Positions 25,967-36,966 of a DNA stretch of 43,151 bases are shown in pieces; within the stretch, counting starts at the first letter, position 1, and each line of letters starts with the position of its first letter. A program made the position numbers and the translations under genes. The stretch is from the NCBI RefSeq assembly GCF_900100305.1, contig NZ_FNEY01000038.1:1-43151 (forward strand), read 5' to 3'. A model generated the notes under the pieces. That model did no database searches and had not been told where the DNA came from. It saw only the letters and a list, made by a program, of their open reading frames with translations. The stretch comes from Paracidovorax citrulli. GTDB taxonomy: Bacteria; Pseudomonadota; Gammaproteobacteria; Burkholderiales; Burkholderiaceae_C.

Positions 25967-26392
25967 ATGGCTATCGAACGCACCCTCTCCATCATCAAGC
26001 CCGACGCAGTCGCCAAGAACGTGATCGGCCAGATCTACGCCCGCTTCGAAGCCGCCGGCCTGAAGATCGCCGCCGCACGCATGGCCCACCTGTCGCGCCA
26101 GGAAGCCGAGCAGTTCTACGCCGTCCACAAGGAGCGTCCCTTCTTCAAGGACCTCGTGGATTTCATGATCTCCGGCCCCGTGATGATCCAGGTGCTCGAA
26201 GGCGAGAACGCCATCCTGAAGAACCGTGAACTGATGGGCGCCACGGACCCGAAGAAGGCCGCTCCCGGCACCATCCGCGCCGACTTCGCCGACAGCATCG
26301 ACGCCAACGCCGTGCACGGTTCGGACGCTGCCGAAACGGCCCAGGTGGAAGTCTCCTTCTTCTTCCCCGGCCTGAACATCTACGCACGCTGA
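25967..26392 (+). CDS. ndk: Nucleoside diphosphate kinase
   Basis: Ndk transfers the gamma-phosphate of ATP to nucleoside diphosphates through a phosphohistidine, balancing NTP and dNTP pools in the cytoplasm. The 141-residue length is standard. The start [15 protein letters not shown] is canonical, and the active-site histidine is H117 in [12 protein letters not shown]. The ending [13 protein letters not shown] is typical of proteobacterial Ndk. It is followed after 70 bases by rlmN, an arrangement common in beta-proteobacteria. Confidence 0.98.
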   Translation: MAIERTLSIIKPDAVAKNVIGQIYARFEAAGLKIAAARMAHLSRQEAEQFYAVHKERPFFKDLVDFMISGPVMIQVLEGENAILKNRELMGATDPKKAAPGTIRADFADSIDANAVHGSDAAETAQVEVSFFFPGLNIYAR

Positions 26393-26462
26393 TCCCGCTG
26401 GCGGCCCGGCGCGGCGCCTGCGCCATGCCCCGGGCCCTGCCAGCCGGAACGGCTCCCCGACG

Positions 26463-27584
26463 ATGACCAAGAACCTTCTCGACTTCGACCTGGACGGGCT
26501 CGCCGCCTTCTGCGAGCAGCTCGGGGAGAAGCGTTTCCGCGCGGTCCAGCTTTTCCGCTGGATCCACCAGCGCGGCGCCAGCGATTTCGCCCGGATGAGC
26601 GACCTGGCGAAGTCGCTGCGCGAGAAGCTCTCGGGCTGCGCCCATGTCGCGGCCCTGCCGGTCATCAGCGAGCACGTGTCCGCCGATGGCACCGTCAAGT
26701 GGCTCTTCGACGTCGGCGACGGCAATGCGGTCGAGTCCGTGTTCATCCCCGAGGATGACCGCGGCACGCTGTGCATTTCCTCGCAGGCCGGCTGCGCGGT
26801 GGGCTGCCGCTTCTGCTCCACGGGGCACCAGGGTTTCAGCCGCAACCTCACCAGCGGCGAGATCGTCGCCCAGCTGTGGTTCGCCGAGCACGCCCTGCGC
26901 GCACGCCTGGGAACCCAGGAGCGTGTCATCTCCAACGTGGTCATGATGGGCATGGGCGAACCCTTGCAGAACTACACCGCACTGGTGCCGGCGCTGCGCA
27001 CCATGCTCGACGACCATGGCTATGGCCTGTCGCGGCGGCGCCTCACGGTATCCACCTCCGGTGTCGTGCCCATGATGGACCGCCTGTCACAGGACTGCGC
27101 CGTGGCGATGGCCGTGTCGCTGCATGCGCCGAACGACGCCCTGCGGGACCAGCTGGTTCCCCTGAACCGCAAATACCCCCTGCGCGAACTGCTCGACGCC
27201 TGCACGCGTTACCTGGAGCATGCGCCGCGGGATTTCATCACCTTCGAATACTGCATGCTCGATGGCGTCAACGACCAGCCCGAGCATGCGCGCCAGCTCA
27301 TCGACCTCGTGCGCCCGCGCGGCGGGGAGGGCGTGCGCTGCAAGTTCAACCTGATTCCCTTCAACCCGTTTCCCGCTTCCGGACTGCACCGTTCCAACCC
27401 TCAACAGGTGGCGGCTTTCGCGAAGATGCTCAGCGATGCGGGTATCGTTACGACCGTGCGCAAGACACGCGGCGATGACATCGACGCGGCCTGCGGGCAG
27501 CTCGCGGGCGATGTGAAGGACCGCACCCGGGCGGCCGAACGCATGGCCAGGCAGCGCACGATCGTTCTCAAACCGGTGGCCTGA
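26463..27584 (+). CDS. rlmN: Dual-specificity rRNA/tRNA adenine-C2 methyltransferase RlmN
   Basis: RlmN is a radical-SAM enzyme that methylates C2 of A2503 in 23S rRNA and A37 in some tRNAs. The 373-residue protein has the iron-sulfur motif CAVGCRFC (C111, C115, C118). Further conserved parts are [22 protein letters not shown] and [12 protein letters not shown]. The C-terminal catalytic cysteine lies in DIDAACGQL (about C344). Length is normal. The sequence reads without interruption from ATG 26463. It precedes pilW by 26 bases. Confidence 0.97.
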   Translation: MTKNLLDFDLDGLAAFCEQLGEKRFRAVQLFRWIHQRGASDFARMSDLAKSLREKLSGCAHVAALPVISEHVSADGTVKWLFDVGDGNAVESVFIPEDDRGTLCISSQAGCAVGCRFCSTGHQGFSRNLTSGEIVAQLWFAEHALRARLGTQERVISNVVMMGMGEPLQNYTALVPALRTMLDDHGYGLSRRRLTVSTSGVVPMMDRLSQDCAVAMAVSLHAPNDALRDQLVPLNRKYPLRELLDACTRYLEHAPRDFITFEYCMLDGVNDQPEHARQLIDLVRPRGGEGVRCKFNLIPFNPFPASGLHRSNPQQVAAFAKMLSDAGIVTTVRKTRGDDIDAACGQLAGDVKDRTRAAERMARQRTIVLKPVA

Positions 27585-27610
27585 AGGCCGCCCCGTTCTG
27601 GAGGCTTGAG

Positions 27611-28453
27611 ATGGTGGAACCCCGATCGTTCCTGCGGCATGCGTCCCGCCACGTCCTCGCGGCCGGCGCAGTCGTGTGCCTGGCGCTGGTCCTGGGCGGA
27701 TGCGCTGCCCGGCACGATACCGGCGCCAGCACGGCGGCCGCCCTGGCGCCCGAGTCCAACCCGTCGTCCGAGGCGGCGGAACTGCGCCGCCGCGCGCGCA
27801 TCCGGCTGGAACTCGCCGCCAATTACCTGGAAATGGGCCAGACCCAGGTCGCGCTGGAAGAAGTCCAGCAGGCCATCTCCACCGATCCCTCGTTCGGGGA
27901 CGGCTACAACCTCCGTGGCCTGGTGTTCATGCGCCTGGGCGACTGGCCATCGGCCGACGACAGCTTCCGCCGCGCGCTCGACATCAATCCGCAGGAGCCC
28001 TACCTGCTCCACAACTACGGCTGGCTGCGCTGCCAGCAGAAGAACTACGCGGAAGCCGGCCGCTTCTTCGACCGCGCGCTGGCCGTGCCTTCCTACACCG
28101 CCCGCGCGAAGACGCTCATGACGCAGGGGCTCTGCCAGGAGCGCGCGGGACAGGTGGCCGAGGCCGAGAAGACGCTGGCCAAGGCCTACGAACTCGACGC
28201 CGGCAATCCGGTGGTGGGTTACAACCTGGCGTCGCTGGCGTTCCGCCGCGGCGACGCGAAACGGGCGCAGTTCTACAGCCGGCGCCTGAACAACAGCGAA
28301 CTGGCCAACGCGGAATCGCTCTGGCTGGGTATCAAGATCGAGCGCGCCCTGGGCAATGCCCTGGAGATGCGCCAGCTGGGTGAACAATTGCACAAGCGTT
28401 TCCCTGACTCCAAGGAAGTGTTGGCATTCGATCGGGGAGCATTCAATGAGTGA
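27611..28453 (+). CDS. pilW: Type IV pilus biogenesis lipoprotein PilW/PilF (TPR protein)
   Basis: PilW/PilF is the outer-membrane pilotin needed to assemble the PilQ secretin for type IV pili. The 280-residue protein has a signal peptide with lipobox LGGC (Cys31). About six TPR-like repeats follow (for example ANYLEMGQTQVALEEVQQA and YNLRGLVFMRLGDWPSADD). GGAGG lies before ATG 27611. Placement between rlmN and rodZ is the conserved neighbourhood of this gene. Its stop lies inside the rodZ start (ATGAGTGA), giving coupled translation. Confidence 0.93.
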   Translation: MVEPRSFLRHASRHVLAAGAVVCLALVLGGCAARHDTGASTAAALAPESNPSSEAAELRRRARIRLELAANYLEMGQTQVALEEVQQAISTDPSFGDGYNLRGLVFMRLGDWPSADDSFRRALDINPQEPYLLHNYGWLRCQQKNYAEAGRFFDRALAVPSYTARAKTLMTQGLCQERAGQVAEAEKTLAKAYELDAGNPVVGYNLASLAFRRGDAKRAQFYSRRLNNSELANAESLWLGIKIERALGNALEMRQLGEQLHKRFPDSKEVLAFDRGAFNE

Positions 28454-29402
28454 GCCGGTGGCGCAGGACGCACAGATTTCCAGCGCGGAAGTGGAACGGG
28501 CATTGGCGGACGCCGCCGCCGCGGGCGCGATGCTGAGGCAGGCGCGCGAGCAGGCGGGCATGCACGTCGCCGCGTTGGCCGTGTCGCTCAAGGTGCCGGT
28601 GCACAAGCTCGAAGCCCTGGAGGTGGGCGACCTCGGCGTGTTCCCGGATGCCGTTTTCGTCCGCGCGCTGGTGTCCAGCATCTGCCGCACCCTCAAGATC
28701 GATGCGGCGCCCGTGCTGGCGCTGCTGCCGCAGAACCAGGCCCCCCGGCTTTCCTCCCACGAGGGCATCAACGCATCGTTCAAGCCGGGGTCCGCCAAGC
28801 TCGCATCCTCGTCCGCCGCGCCCGGTTCGCGCAAGGTCGCGTTCGCCGTCGCCTTCCTGCTGGTGGCCGCCGTGGCCCTGGTCTTCGTTCCCAGGGAATG
28901 GTTCGACCGCCTGCAGGGCGCCCCGTCGGCCGTGACCGACGAGCCGTCGGGTGTCCAGGAGGCCGCCCGGGCCGGCGGCGCGCCCCCGGCCCCGGTGGCC
29001 GGGACGGTGTCCGAGCCGGTGCTGCTGCGCCAGGAAACCCTGGTGGGCGGCGCGCCGCTGCCGCCTGCTCCCGTGGCCTCGTCGGCCGTGGCTGCGTCCA
29101 GCGCACCCGCCGCGGCGCCGGTCGTCGCTGCCGCCGCGTCGGCGCCCGCCAGTGCCGAGGCCGCGCAGAGTGCCCTCGTCATCCGTGCCCGCGGGGATTC
29201 CTGGGTCCAGGTGCGCGCGGCGACGGGCGCCACCGTCCTGCAGAAGCTGGTGCGCGCCGGGGAAACGGTGGCGGTGCCCGGCTCTCCCCCATGGTCGGTC
29301 GTGGTCGGCAAGGCCGACGCCACCGAGGTCCTGGTGCGTGGCCAGCCCATGGATCTGGCGCCCGTCGCGCGCGAGAACGTTGCCCGGTTCGAGGTGAAAT
29401 AA
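28446..29402 (+). CDS. rodZ: RodZ-like cell-shape protein (HTH plus DUF4115)
   Basis: RodZ links the MreB cytoskeleton to the wall-elongation machinery. The 318-residue protein has a cytoplasmic Xre-like helix-turn-helix domain at about 26-90 (LRQAREQAGMHVAALA). A single membrane helix at 131-149 follows, then an Ala/Pro-rich periplasmic linker and the C-terminal beta domain DUF4115 (about 236-318, with DSWVQVRAATGATVL). The ATG at 28446 overlaps the pilW stop by eight bases and matches the family's N-terminus. ispG starts immediately after the stop. Confidence 0.92.
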   Translation: MSEPVAQDAQISSAEVERALADAAAAGAMLRQAREQAGMHVAALAVSLKVPVHKLEALEVGDLGVFPDAVFVRALVSSICRTLKIDAAPVLALLPQNQAPRLSSHEGINASFKPGSAKLASSSAAPGSRKVAFAVAFLLVAAVALVFVPREWFDRLQGAPSAVTDEPSGVQEAARAGGAPPAPVAGTVSEPVLLRQETLVGGAPLPPAPVASSAVAASSAPAAAPVVAAAASAPASAEAAQSALVIRARGDSWVQVRAATGATVLQKLVRAGETVAVPGSPPWSVVVGKADATEVLVRGQPMDLAPVARENVARFEVK

Positions 29403-30683
<1,281 letters not shown>

Positions 30684-30765
30684 TCCGCTCCGGGCAGGAG
30701 CGCCGCATCCCTTCGTGATGCCGGCCATGCCCGCACCCGGGGCCCATGCCCCCACCTTCCGACGT

Positions 30766-32112
30766 ATGTCCGCAAGCAATCCCCCCAGCCCGTCCCCGGC
30801 ACCTGCCTCCAGGCCCGCCAAACTCGCCGCCGTCAAAGGCATGAACGACATCCTGCCGCCCGAGTCGTCCCGCTGGGAATGGCTGGAGGGCAAGGTGCGC
30901 GGCCTCATGGGACAGTTCGCCTACCGCAACGTCCGCACGCCCATCCTGGAGCACACCGCGCTGTTCGTCCGCGGCATCGGCGAAGTCACCGACATCGTCG
31001 AGAAGGAGATGTACTCCTTCCACGACCGTTCCGACAAATACGGCGACAACGACCACCTCAGCCTGCGGCCCGAGAACACCGCCGGCGTGGTGCGCGCGGC
31101 CATCGAGCACAACATGCTCTACGACGGTCCCAAGCGCCTCTGGTACACCGGCCCCATGTTCCGCCGCGAGAAGCCGCAGCGCGGACGTTTCCGGCAGTTC
31201 CACCAGATCGGCGCCGAGGCACTGGGCTTCGCAGGGCCGGACGTCGATGCGGAACTGATCCTGCTGGCGGATGCGCTCTGGAAGTCCATCGGGCTCACCG
31301 ATGTGCGGCTCGAACTCAACAGCCTCGGCCAGCCCGCGGAGCGCGCGCGCCACCGCGAGCAGCTCATCGCCCACTTCGAGCGGCACGCGGACCTGCTCGA
31401 CGAGGACGGCAAGCGCCGCCTGCATACCAACCCGCTGCGCATCCTGGACACCAAGAACCCCGCGATGAAGCCCGTGGTGGATTCGGCGCCCCGGCTCATG
31501 GATTTCCTCGGCGAGGAGTCGCTCGCCCACTTCGATGGCCTGCGCGCCATCCTGGACGCCAACGGCATCGCCTACACCATCAACCCGCGCCTGGTGCGCG
31601 GCCTGGACTACTACAACCTCACGGTGTTCGAGTTCATCACCGACCGCCTCGGCTCCCAGGGTACGGTCTGTGCCGGGGGGCGCTACGACGATCTCATCGT
31701 CCAGGTGGGCGGCAAGCCGGCCCCGGCCGTCGGCTGGGCGATCGGCGTCGAGCGCGTGCTGGAACTGCTCCGGGAGCAGGGCGCCGCCATTCCCGAGCCC
31801 CGGCCCGACGTCTATGCCGTCGTGCCCGACGCGTCCGCCGCCCCGGTCGTGCTGCGCACCCTGCGTCAATTGCGCGAGGCGGGGCTCAGCGTGCAGATGC
31901 ACGCCGCCAGCGCCGAAGGGCAGGGCAGCTTCAAATCCCAGTTCAAGCGCGCTGACGCGAGCGGTGCGGCATTCGCCCTGGTGTTCGGCGCGGACGAACT
32001 GGCCCGGGGCGCGGTCACCGTCAAGCCGCTGCGGGAGCAGGGCGCAGAGCAGGTCGAGCGGCGCCTCGACGAAATCCCCGCCTGGGCCGCCACCCTACAA
32101 TCCTCCCGCTAA
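30766..32112 (+). CDS. hisS: Histidyl-tRNA synthetase
   Basis: HisRS charges tRNA-His. From ATG 30766 ([11 protein letters not shown]) it has 448 residues: a short Pro-rich lead, then the class II catalytic core with [10 protein letters not shown], motif 2 ([19 protein letters not shown]) and the histidine-specific motifs LVRGLDYYN and GGRYDDLI. The C-terminal anticodon-binding domain follows (YAVVPD...[13 protein letters not shown]). The frame could begin 51 bases earlier at GTG 30715. HisZ, a catalytic-domain homologue, is encoded about 7 kb downstream. Confidence 0.96.
   Translation: MSASNPPSPSPAPASRPAKLAAVKGMNDILPPESSRWEWLEGKVRGLMGQFAYRNVRTPILEHTALFVRGIGEVTDIVEKEMYSFHDRSDKYGDNDHLSLRPENTAGVVRAAIEHNMLYDGPKRLWYTGPMFRREKPQRGRFRQFHQIGAEALGFAGPDVDAELILLADALWKSIGLTDVRLELNSLGQPAERARHREQLIAHFERHADLLDEDGKRRLHTNPLRILDTKNPAMKPVVDSAPRLMDFLGEESLAHFDGLRAILDANGIAYTINPRLVRGLDYYNLTVFEFITDRLGSQGTVCAGGRYDDLIVQVGGKPAPAVGWAIGVERVLELLREQGAAIPEPRPDVYAVVPDASAAPVVLRTLRQLREAGLSVQMHAASAEGQGSFKSQFKRADASGAAFALVFGADELARGAVTVKPLREQGAEQVERRLDEIPAWAATLQSSR
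32096..32101 (+). promoter_or_regulatory. Putative -10 box in the hisS 3' end
   Basis: TACAAT lies in the last codons of hisS, 33 bases before yfgM. No convincing -35 is seen, so an internal promoter for yfgM-bamB-der is only possible. Confidence 0.28.
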
Positions 32113-32133
32113 TCCTGTCGCGAACCCTTATTC

Positions 32134-32799
32134 ATGGCAAAACACCTCGACCTCGAAGAACAAGAACAGCTCGACCAGCTCAAGCATTTCTGGAATGCCT
32201 GGGGCACCCTCATCAGCGGGGTGCTGGTCGTGATCTTTGGCGGTGTGGCCGCCTGGAACGGCTACCACTATTGGCAGAACCAGCAGGCAGGGCAGGCCGC
32301 CGCGCTGTCCGATGCCGTGCAGGTCGCGGTGCAGGGCGGCGACGCGGCCCGCGCCACGCAGGCCTTCGACGACCTCAAGTCCCGCTACGGCGGCACCGTG
32401 CAGGCCGCCCAGGCGGGCCTGCTGGCCGCGAAGGCCATGGTGGACAGCGGCAACCCCGACGGGGCCAAGCCCATCCTGCAGTGGCTGGCCGACAACGCGT
32501 CCGATGACGGCTACAAGGCCATCGCCTCGCTGCGGTTGTCGAGTCTGCTCATCGACCAGAAGGCCTATGACGAGGCCCTGTCGCGCCTTTCCGGCAAGTT
32601 CCCGCCCCAATTCGATCCCATGATCGCGGACCGCAAGGGCGATGTGCTGGCACTGCAGGGCAAGAAGGCCGAGGCGATCGCCGAATACCAGAAAGCATAC
32701 AAGGGCCTCGAGGACGGAACCGAATACCGCCGCGTCGTCGAGGTGAAGCTGGGCAGCCTGGGCGTCCAGGCGCGTGCAGACGGAGAGGCCGCAAAGTGA
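32134..32799 (+). CDS. yfgM: YfgM-like membrane-anchored TPR protein
   Basis: YfgM is an ancillary subunit of the SecYEG translocon with a periplasmic TPR domain and is thought to work with periplasmic chaperones. The 221-residue protein has a cytoplasmic N-terminus (MAKHLDLEEQEQLDQLKHFW). One membrane helix follows (about 27-45, TLISGVLVVIFGGVAAW), then TPR-like helical repeats. Position between hisS and bamB is the conserved yfgM position. Its stop overlaps the GTG of bamB by four bases (GTGA). Confidence 0.92.
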   Translation: MAKHLDLEEQEQLDQLKHFWNAWGTLISGVLVVIFGGVAAWNGYHYWQNQQAGQAAALSDAVQVAVQGGDAARATQAFDDLKSRYGGTVQAAQAGLLAAKAMVDSGNPDGAKPILQWLADNASDDGYKAIASLRLSSLLIDQKAYDEALSRLSGKFPPQFDPMIADRKGDVLALQGKKAEAIAEYQKAYKGLEDGTEYRRVVEVKLGSLGVQARADGEAAK

Positions 32800-33953
32800 C
32801 ACAGCAGCACAACTTCGAGCGCGGCGCCCGCCGCGCGGGCCTGGCCCTCATCGTGGCGGCCGCCACACTGGCTTCCGGGTGCTCCCTGTGGGGTGGATCT
32901 TCCAAGCCCAAGCCCGCCGAACTGGGGCCCGTGGTTCCCGTGATCGGCGTGCGGCAGGCCTGGACATCCAAGATCGGAGAGATCGGCCGCCTGCCCCTGT
33001 CCGTCCACGTCAACGGGACCCAGGTCACCGTCGCATCCGCTGAAGGTACCGTGGCCGCCATCGATGCCCGCACCGGTGGGGACATCTGGCGCGCCACGGT
33101 CGGCGAGCCGCTGTCCGCGGGCGTGGGCAGCGACGGCAAGTGGACCGCGGTCGTCACCAGCTCCAACCATCTGGTCGTCCTGTCCGCCGGCCGCGAACTG
33201 TGGCGCAAGCCGCTCGCGGCGCAGGTCTACACGGCGCCGCTGGTGGCCGGCAACCGCGTTTTCGTCCTGGCGGCGGACCGGTCGCTGTCCGCCTACGATG
33301 CGGCGGGCGGCGCCAGGCTCTGGAACCAGCAGCGTCCCGGGGAACCCCTGGTGCTGCGCCAGGATGGCCTGATCACCGCCGTCGGCGACACCCTGGTCGC
33401 CGGGCTGTCGGGCCGGATGGTGGGGTTCAACCCCGACAACGGTACCGTGCGCTGGGAAGCCCCGCTGGCCAGCCCGCGCGGCACCAACGACGTCGAGCGC
33501 CTGGTGGAACTGCTCGGCCGCGTGAGCCGCGAAGGCGACAGCGTCTGCGCCCGCGCCTACCAGGCCACGGTGGGCTGCGTGGACACTTCCCGCGGCACGG
33601 TGGCCTGGACCCATCCCGCCAGCGGCTCCGAAGGCATCCATGGCGACGCGACCATGCTGTTCGGCACCGAGAGCAATGGCACCGTGGTGGCCTGGAAGCG
33701 CGCCGACGGCGCCCAGGCCTGGTCGCTCGACAAGCTGCGCTACCGCAAGCTGAGCGCGCCCCTGCTGCTGGGGCGCTCGGTGGTGGTGGGCGACGATTCG
33801 GGCCTCGTGCATCTGCTGTCCCGCGAGGACGGCTCCTTCCTGAACCGCCTCACGACCGATGGCTCGGGCGTGGCCGCTCCGCCCGTTGCTGCAGGCGACA
33901 CGCTGGTGGTGGTCACGCGCAACGGCGGCATCTACGGGTTCCGTCCCGAATGA
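32796..33953 (+). CDS. bamB: Outer-membrane assembly lipoprotein BamB
   Basis: BamB is the beta-propeller lipoprotein of the BAM complex that inserts outer-membrane proteins. The 385-residue protein has a signal peptide with lipobox ASGC (Cys29). PQQ-like propeller repeats follow ([46 protein letters not shown]). The GTG start at 32796 overlaps yfgM and has GAGAGG at the right distance. der begins 31 bases after its stop. Confidence 0.95.
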   Translation: MTQQHNFERGARRAGLALIVAAATLASGCSLWGGSSKPKPAELGPVVPVIGVRQAWTSKIGEIGRLPLSVHVNGTQVTVASAEGTVAAIDARTGGDIWRATVGEPLSAGVGSDGKWTAVVTSSNHLVVLSAGRELWRKPLAAQVYTAPLVAGNRVFVLAADRSLSAYDAAGGARLWNQQRPGEPLVLRQDGLITAVGDTLVAGLSGRMVGFNPDNGTVRWEAPLASPRGTNDVERLVELLGRVSREGDSVCARAYQATVGCVDTSRGTVAWTHPASGSEGIHGDATMLFGTESNGTVVAWKRADGAQAWSLDKLRYRKLSAPLLLGRSVVVGDDSGLVHLLSREDGSFLNRLTTDGSGVAAPPVAAGDTLVVVTRNGGIYGFRPE

Positions 33954-33984
33954 GCGGTCCCACGCCAATGAGGAAAGTGTCCGG

Positions 33985-35328
33985 ATGAAGCCAGTCATCG
34001 CTTTGGTGGGCCGCCCCAACGTGGGCAAGTCCACCCTGTTCAACCGGCTCACGAAATCGCGCGACGCCATCGTCGCCGATTTCGCGGGCCTCACGCGTGA
34101 TCGGCACTACGGCAACGGCAAGCTGGGCAAGCACGAATACATCGTCATCGATACCGGGGGCTTCGAGCCCGATGCCTCGTCGGGCATCTATCGCGAGATG
34201 GCCAAGCAGACGCAGCAGGCCGTCGCGGAAGCGGACGTCGTCATCTTCGTCGTGGACGCGCGCGCGGGCCTGTCGGCCCAGGACCACGACATCGCCAACT
34301 ACCTGCGGCGCCTCGGCAAACCCTGCCTGCTCGTGGGCAACAAGGCCGAGGGCATGCGCGAGGGTGTGCAACTGGCCGAGTTCTACGAACTGGGCCTGGG
34401 CGAAGTCCTGCCGGTCTCCGCGGCCCACGGGCAGGGCGTCCGCAGCATGCTGGAGTCGGCGCTGGACACCCTGCAGTTGCCCGAACCCGAGGACGAACCG
34501 GAAGACGGCGAGGACAAGCCCATCCGCCTGGCCGTCGCCGGCCGGCCCAACGTGGGCAAATCCACCCTGATCAACACCTGGCTCGGCGAGGAGCGCCTGG
34601 TCGCCTTCGACATGCCCGGCACCACGCGAGACGCCATCTCCGTGCCCTTCGAGCGCAACGGGCAACAGTTCGAGCTCATCGACACCGCGGGCTTGCGGCG
34701 CAAGGGCAAGGTGTTCGAGGCCATCGAGAAATTCTCGGTGGTCAAGACCCTGCAGGCCATCGAGTCCGCCAATGTCGTGCTGCTGCTGCTGGACGCCACC
34801 CAGGGGGTGACCGACCAGGACGCGCATATCGCAGGCTACATCCTCGAGAGCGGGCGTGCGGTGGTCCTCGCGGTGAACAAATGGGATGCCGTGGACGATT
34901 ACGGCCGGCAGATGCTCGAGCGCTCCATCGAAACGCGCCTGTCGTTCCTGAAGTTCGCCTCGCTGCACTTCATTTCCGCCAAAAAGCGCCAGGGGCTCGG
35001 GCCTCTCTGGACCTCGATCGCCCAGGCGCACAAGGCCGCCACCTGCAAAATGCCCACGCCGGTGCTCACCCGCCTCCTGCTGGAGGCCGTGCAGTTCCAG
35101 GCGCCCAAGCGCTCGGGCATGTTCCGCCCGAAGATGCGCTATGCACACCAGGGCGGCATGAACCCTCCGGTGATCGTCATCCACGGCAATTCGCTGGAGC
35201 ACGTCACCGATGCGTACAAGCGCTTCCTGGAAGGCCGCTTCCGCAAGGAATTCGACCTCGTGGGCACGCCCCTGCGCATCGAAATGAAGACATCCCGCAA
35301 CCCCTTCGCCGAAGACTCCGACGCGTAG
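33985..35328 (+). CDS. der: Ribosome-assembly GTPase Der (EngA)
   Basis: Der is a double-GTPase protein needed to mature the 50S ribosomal subunit. The 447-residue protein has a first G domain starting [17 protein letters not shown], an acidic linker ([11 protein letters not shown]) and a second G domain ([27 protein letters not shown]). The C-terminal KH-like domain follows ([14 protein letters not shown]). ATG 33985 was chosen because it places the first P-loop at the N-terminus as in the family. Both P-loops, G3 (DTAG/DTGG) and NKWD motifs are intact. Confidence 0.97.
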   Translation: MKPVIALVGRPNVGKSTLFNRLTKSRDAIVADFAGLTRDRHYGNGKLGKHEYIVIDTGGFEPDASSGIYREMAKQTQQAVAEADVVIFVVDARAGLSAQDHDIANYLRRLGKPCLLVGNKAEGMREGVQLAEFYELGLGEVLPVSAAHGQGVRSMLESALDTLQLPEPEDEPEDGEDKPIRLAVAGRPNVGKSTLINTWLGEERLVAFDMPGTTRDAISVPFERNGQQFELIDTAGLRRKGKVFEAIEKFSVVKTLQAIESANVVLLLLDATQGVTDQDAHIAGYILESGRAVVLAVNKWDAVDDYGRQMLERSIETRLSFLKFASLHFISAKKRQGLGPLWTSIAQAHKAATCKMPTPVLTRLLLEAVQFQAPKRSGMFRPKMRYAHQGGMNPPVIVIHGNSLEHVTDAYKRFLEGRFRKEFDLVGTPLRIEMKTSRNPFAEDSDA

Positions 35329-35423
35329 GCCCGCATCCCGTCAATGTCCCGCTTCGCCCTGGGCGACGGAAGGCTGTGGTAAGGTGCAGCTTTACAACAA
35401 TATTCCTGAACACGGAGAATATC

Positions 35424-35675
35424 GTGAGCAACAAAGGTCAACTTCTTCAAGACCCCTTCCTGAACGCACTGCGCCGCGAGCACGTGCCTGTTTCCATCTA
35501 CCTGGTCAACGGTATCAAGCTGCAGGGGCAGATCGAATCCTTCGACCAATACGTCGTGCTGCTGCGCAACACGGTCACCCAGATGGTCTACAAGCACGCC
35601 ATCTCCACCATCGTTCCGGGACGTGCCGTCAATTTCTCGACGGCCGAACCCGCGGATGCCGAATCCGGCAATTGA
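35424..35675 (+). CDS. hfq: RNA chaperone Hfq
   Basis: Hfq is a hexameric Sm-like protein that helps small RNAs pair with mRNAs. The 83-residue protein starts at GTG 35424 ([16 protein letters not shown]), with GGAGA as the ribosome-binding site. Sm1 includes [19 protein letters not shown] and Sm2 the signature [10 protein letters not shown]. The C-tail is short and acidic, as in many beta-proteobacteria. The 95-base gap from der contains a TAAGGT box (35380-35385) that could be part of a promoter. A strong hairpin follows the stop. Confidence 0.97.
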   Translation: MSNKGQLLQDPFLNALRREHVPVSIYLVNGIKLQGQIESFDQYVVLLRNTVTQMVYKHAISTIVPGRAVNFSTAEPADAESGN

Positions 35676-35700
35676 CATTCCTGCGCCCGTGTAGGTACAC

Positions 35701-35728
35701 CCTGGACAGGGCGCATGCCCCGTCCAGG
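35701..35728 (+). promoter_or_regulatory. Stable hairpin between hfq and hflX that may cover the hflX ribosome-binding site
   Basis: CCTGGAC (35701-35707) pairs perfectly with GTCCAGG (35722-35728), and the inner GGGC/GCCC stem closes on GCAT. Only eight bases separate it from the TTG start of hflX at 35737, and the CAGG in its 3' arm is the only Shine-Dalgarno-like sequence there. There is no T-run, so an effect on translation or mRNA stability is as likely as termination. Confidence 0.5.
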
Positions 35729-35736
35729 CTGCTGTC

Positions 35737-36909
35737 TTGAGTTCTTCCTCATCCCCTGAACCGCAATCCACTCCCGTCATCCTGGTGGGGGTGGATTTCG
35801 GCCTTCCCCATTTCGATGCCGAGCTGGAAGAGCTGGGCCTGCTGGCTCAGACCGCGGGCCTCGCGCCCGTGGCCCGGCTGACCTGCAAGCGCAAGGCGCC
35901 CGATGCCGCGCTGTTCGTCGGCAGCGGCAAGGCCGACGAAATCCGCATGCTCGCGCAGATGCACGGCGCGGTGGAGGTACTGTTCGACCAGGCCCTCAGC
36001 CCGGCCCAGCAGCGCAACCTCGAGAGGCATCTCGAGCTGCCGGTCACCGACCGCACCCTGCTCATCCTCGAGATCTTCGCGCAACGCGCCCGGAGCCACG
36101 AGGGCAAGCTCCAGGTCGAACTCGCCCGTCTGCAATACCTGAGCACCCGCCTCGTGCGCCGCTGGTCCCACCTGGAGCGCCAGCGCGGCGGCATCGGCGC
36201 GCGTGGCGGCCCTGGCGAAACCCAGATCGAGCTCGACCGCCGCATGATCGACGACGCGATCAAGCGCACCCGCGAGCGCCTGCAGAAGGTCAAGCGCCAG
36301 CGCGCCACCCAGCGGCGCCAGCGTGCCCGCCGGGACACCTTCAACATCTCCCTGGTCGGCTACACCAACGCCGGCAAGTCCACGCTCTTCAACGCGCTCG
36401 TGAAGGCGAGGGCCTATGCCGCCGACCAGTTGTTCGCCACGCTGGACACGACCACCCGCCAGCTGTACCTGGCCGAACTGGGCGGCACCGTGTCCCTGTC
36501 CGACACGGTGGGCTTCATCCGCGACCTGCCCCACGGCCTCATCGATGCCTTCCAGGCCACCCTGCAGGAAGCCGTCGATGCCGACCTGCTCCTGCATGTC
36601 GTGGACGCATCCAATCCCGACTTCCCCGAGCAGATCGCCGAGGTCGAAAAAGTGCTTGGCGAAATCGGGGCCGGTGAGATTCCCCAGGTCCTGATCTTCA
36701 ACAAGCTGGATGCCGTGCCCGCCGAACAGCAACCGCTGGCCATGCAGGACACGTACGAATGGGACGGGCGCCAGTTGCCGAAACTGTTCGTCAGTGCCCG
36801 CACCGGGCAGGGGTTGCCTGAACTGCGCAGCCAGTTGACCGCTGCGGCACTGGCCGCCCGCGAAAACCCCATGACCCCAGGCGCCGATGCTGAATTTCCA
36901 GCGCCTTGA
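35737..36909 (+). CDS. hflX: Ribosome-splitting GTPase HflX
   Basis: HflX is a GTPase that binds ribosomes and splits stalled 70S particles under stress. The 390-residue protein has the N-terminal nucleotide-binding-like domain (AALFVGSGKADEI, FDQALSPAQQRNLE). A coiled-coil linker with GARGGPGETQIELDRR follows, then the G domain (VGYTNAGKSTLFNAL, LSDTVGFIRDLP, FNKLD). The best start is TTG 35737 (MSSSSSPEPQS); there is no ATG before the conserved domain. Position in hfq-hflX-hflK-hflC is standard. Confidence 0.95.
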   Translation: MSSSSSPEPQSTPVILVGVDFGLPHFDAELEELGLLAQTAGLAPVARLTCKRKAPDAALFVGSGKADEIRMLAQMHGAVEVLFDQALSPAQQRNLERHLELPVTDRTLLILEIFAQRARSHEGKLQVELARLQYLSTRLVRRWSHLERQRGGIGARGGPGETQIELDRRMIDDAIKRTRERLQKVKRQRATQRRQRARRDTFNISLVGYTNAGKSTLFNALVKARAYAADQLFATLDTTTRQLYLAELGGTVSLSDTVGFIRDLPHGLIDAFQATLQEAVDADLLLHVVDASNPDFPEQIAEVEKVLGEIGAGEIPQVLIFNKLDAVPAEQQPLAMQDTYEWDGRQLPKLFVSARTGQGLPELRSQLTAAALAARENPMTPGADAEFPAP

Positions 36910-36966
36910 GGCCAGTTGGGCACAATGCCGCGAGACCCATCTTCTCGAAAACTAGAGATCTATCGC

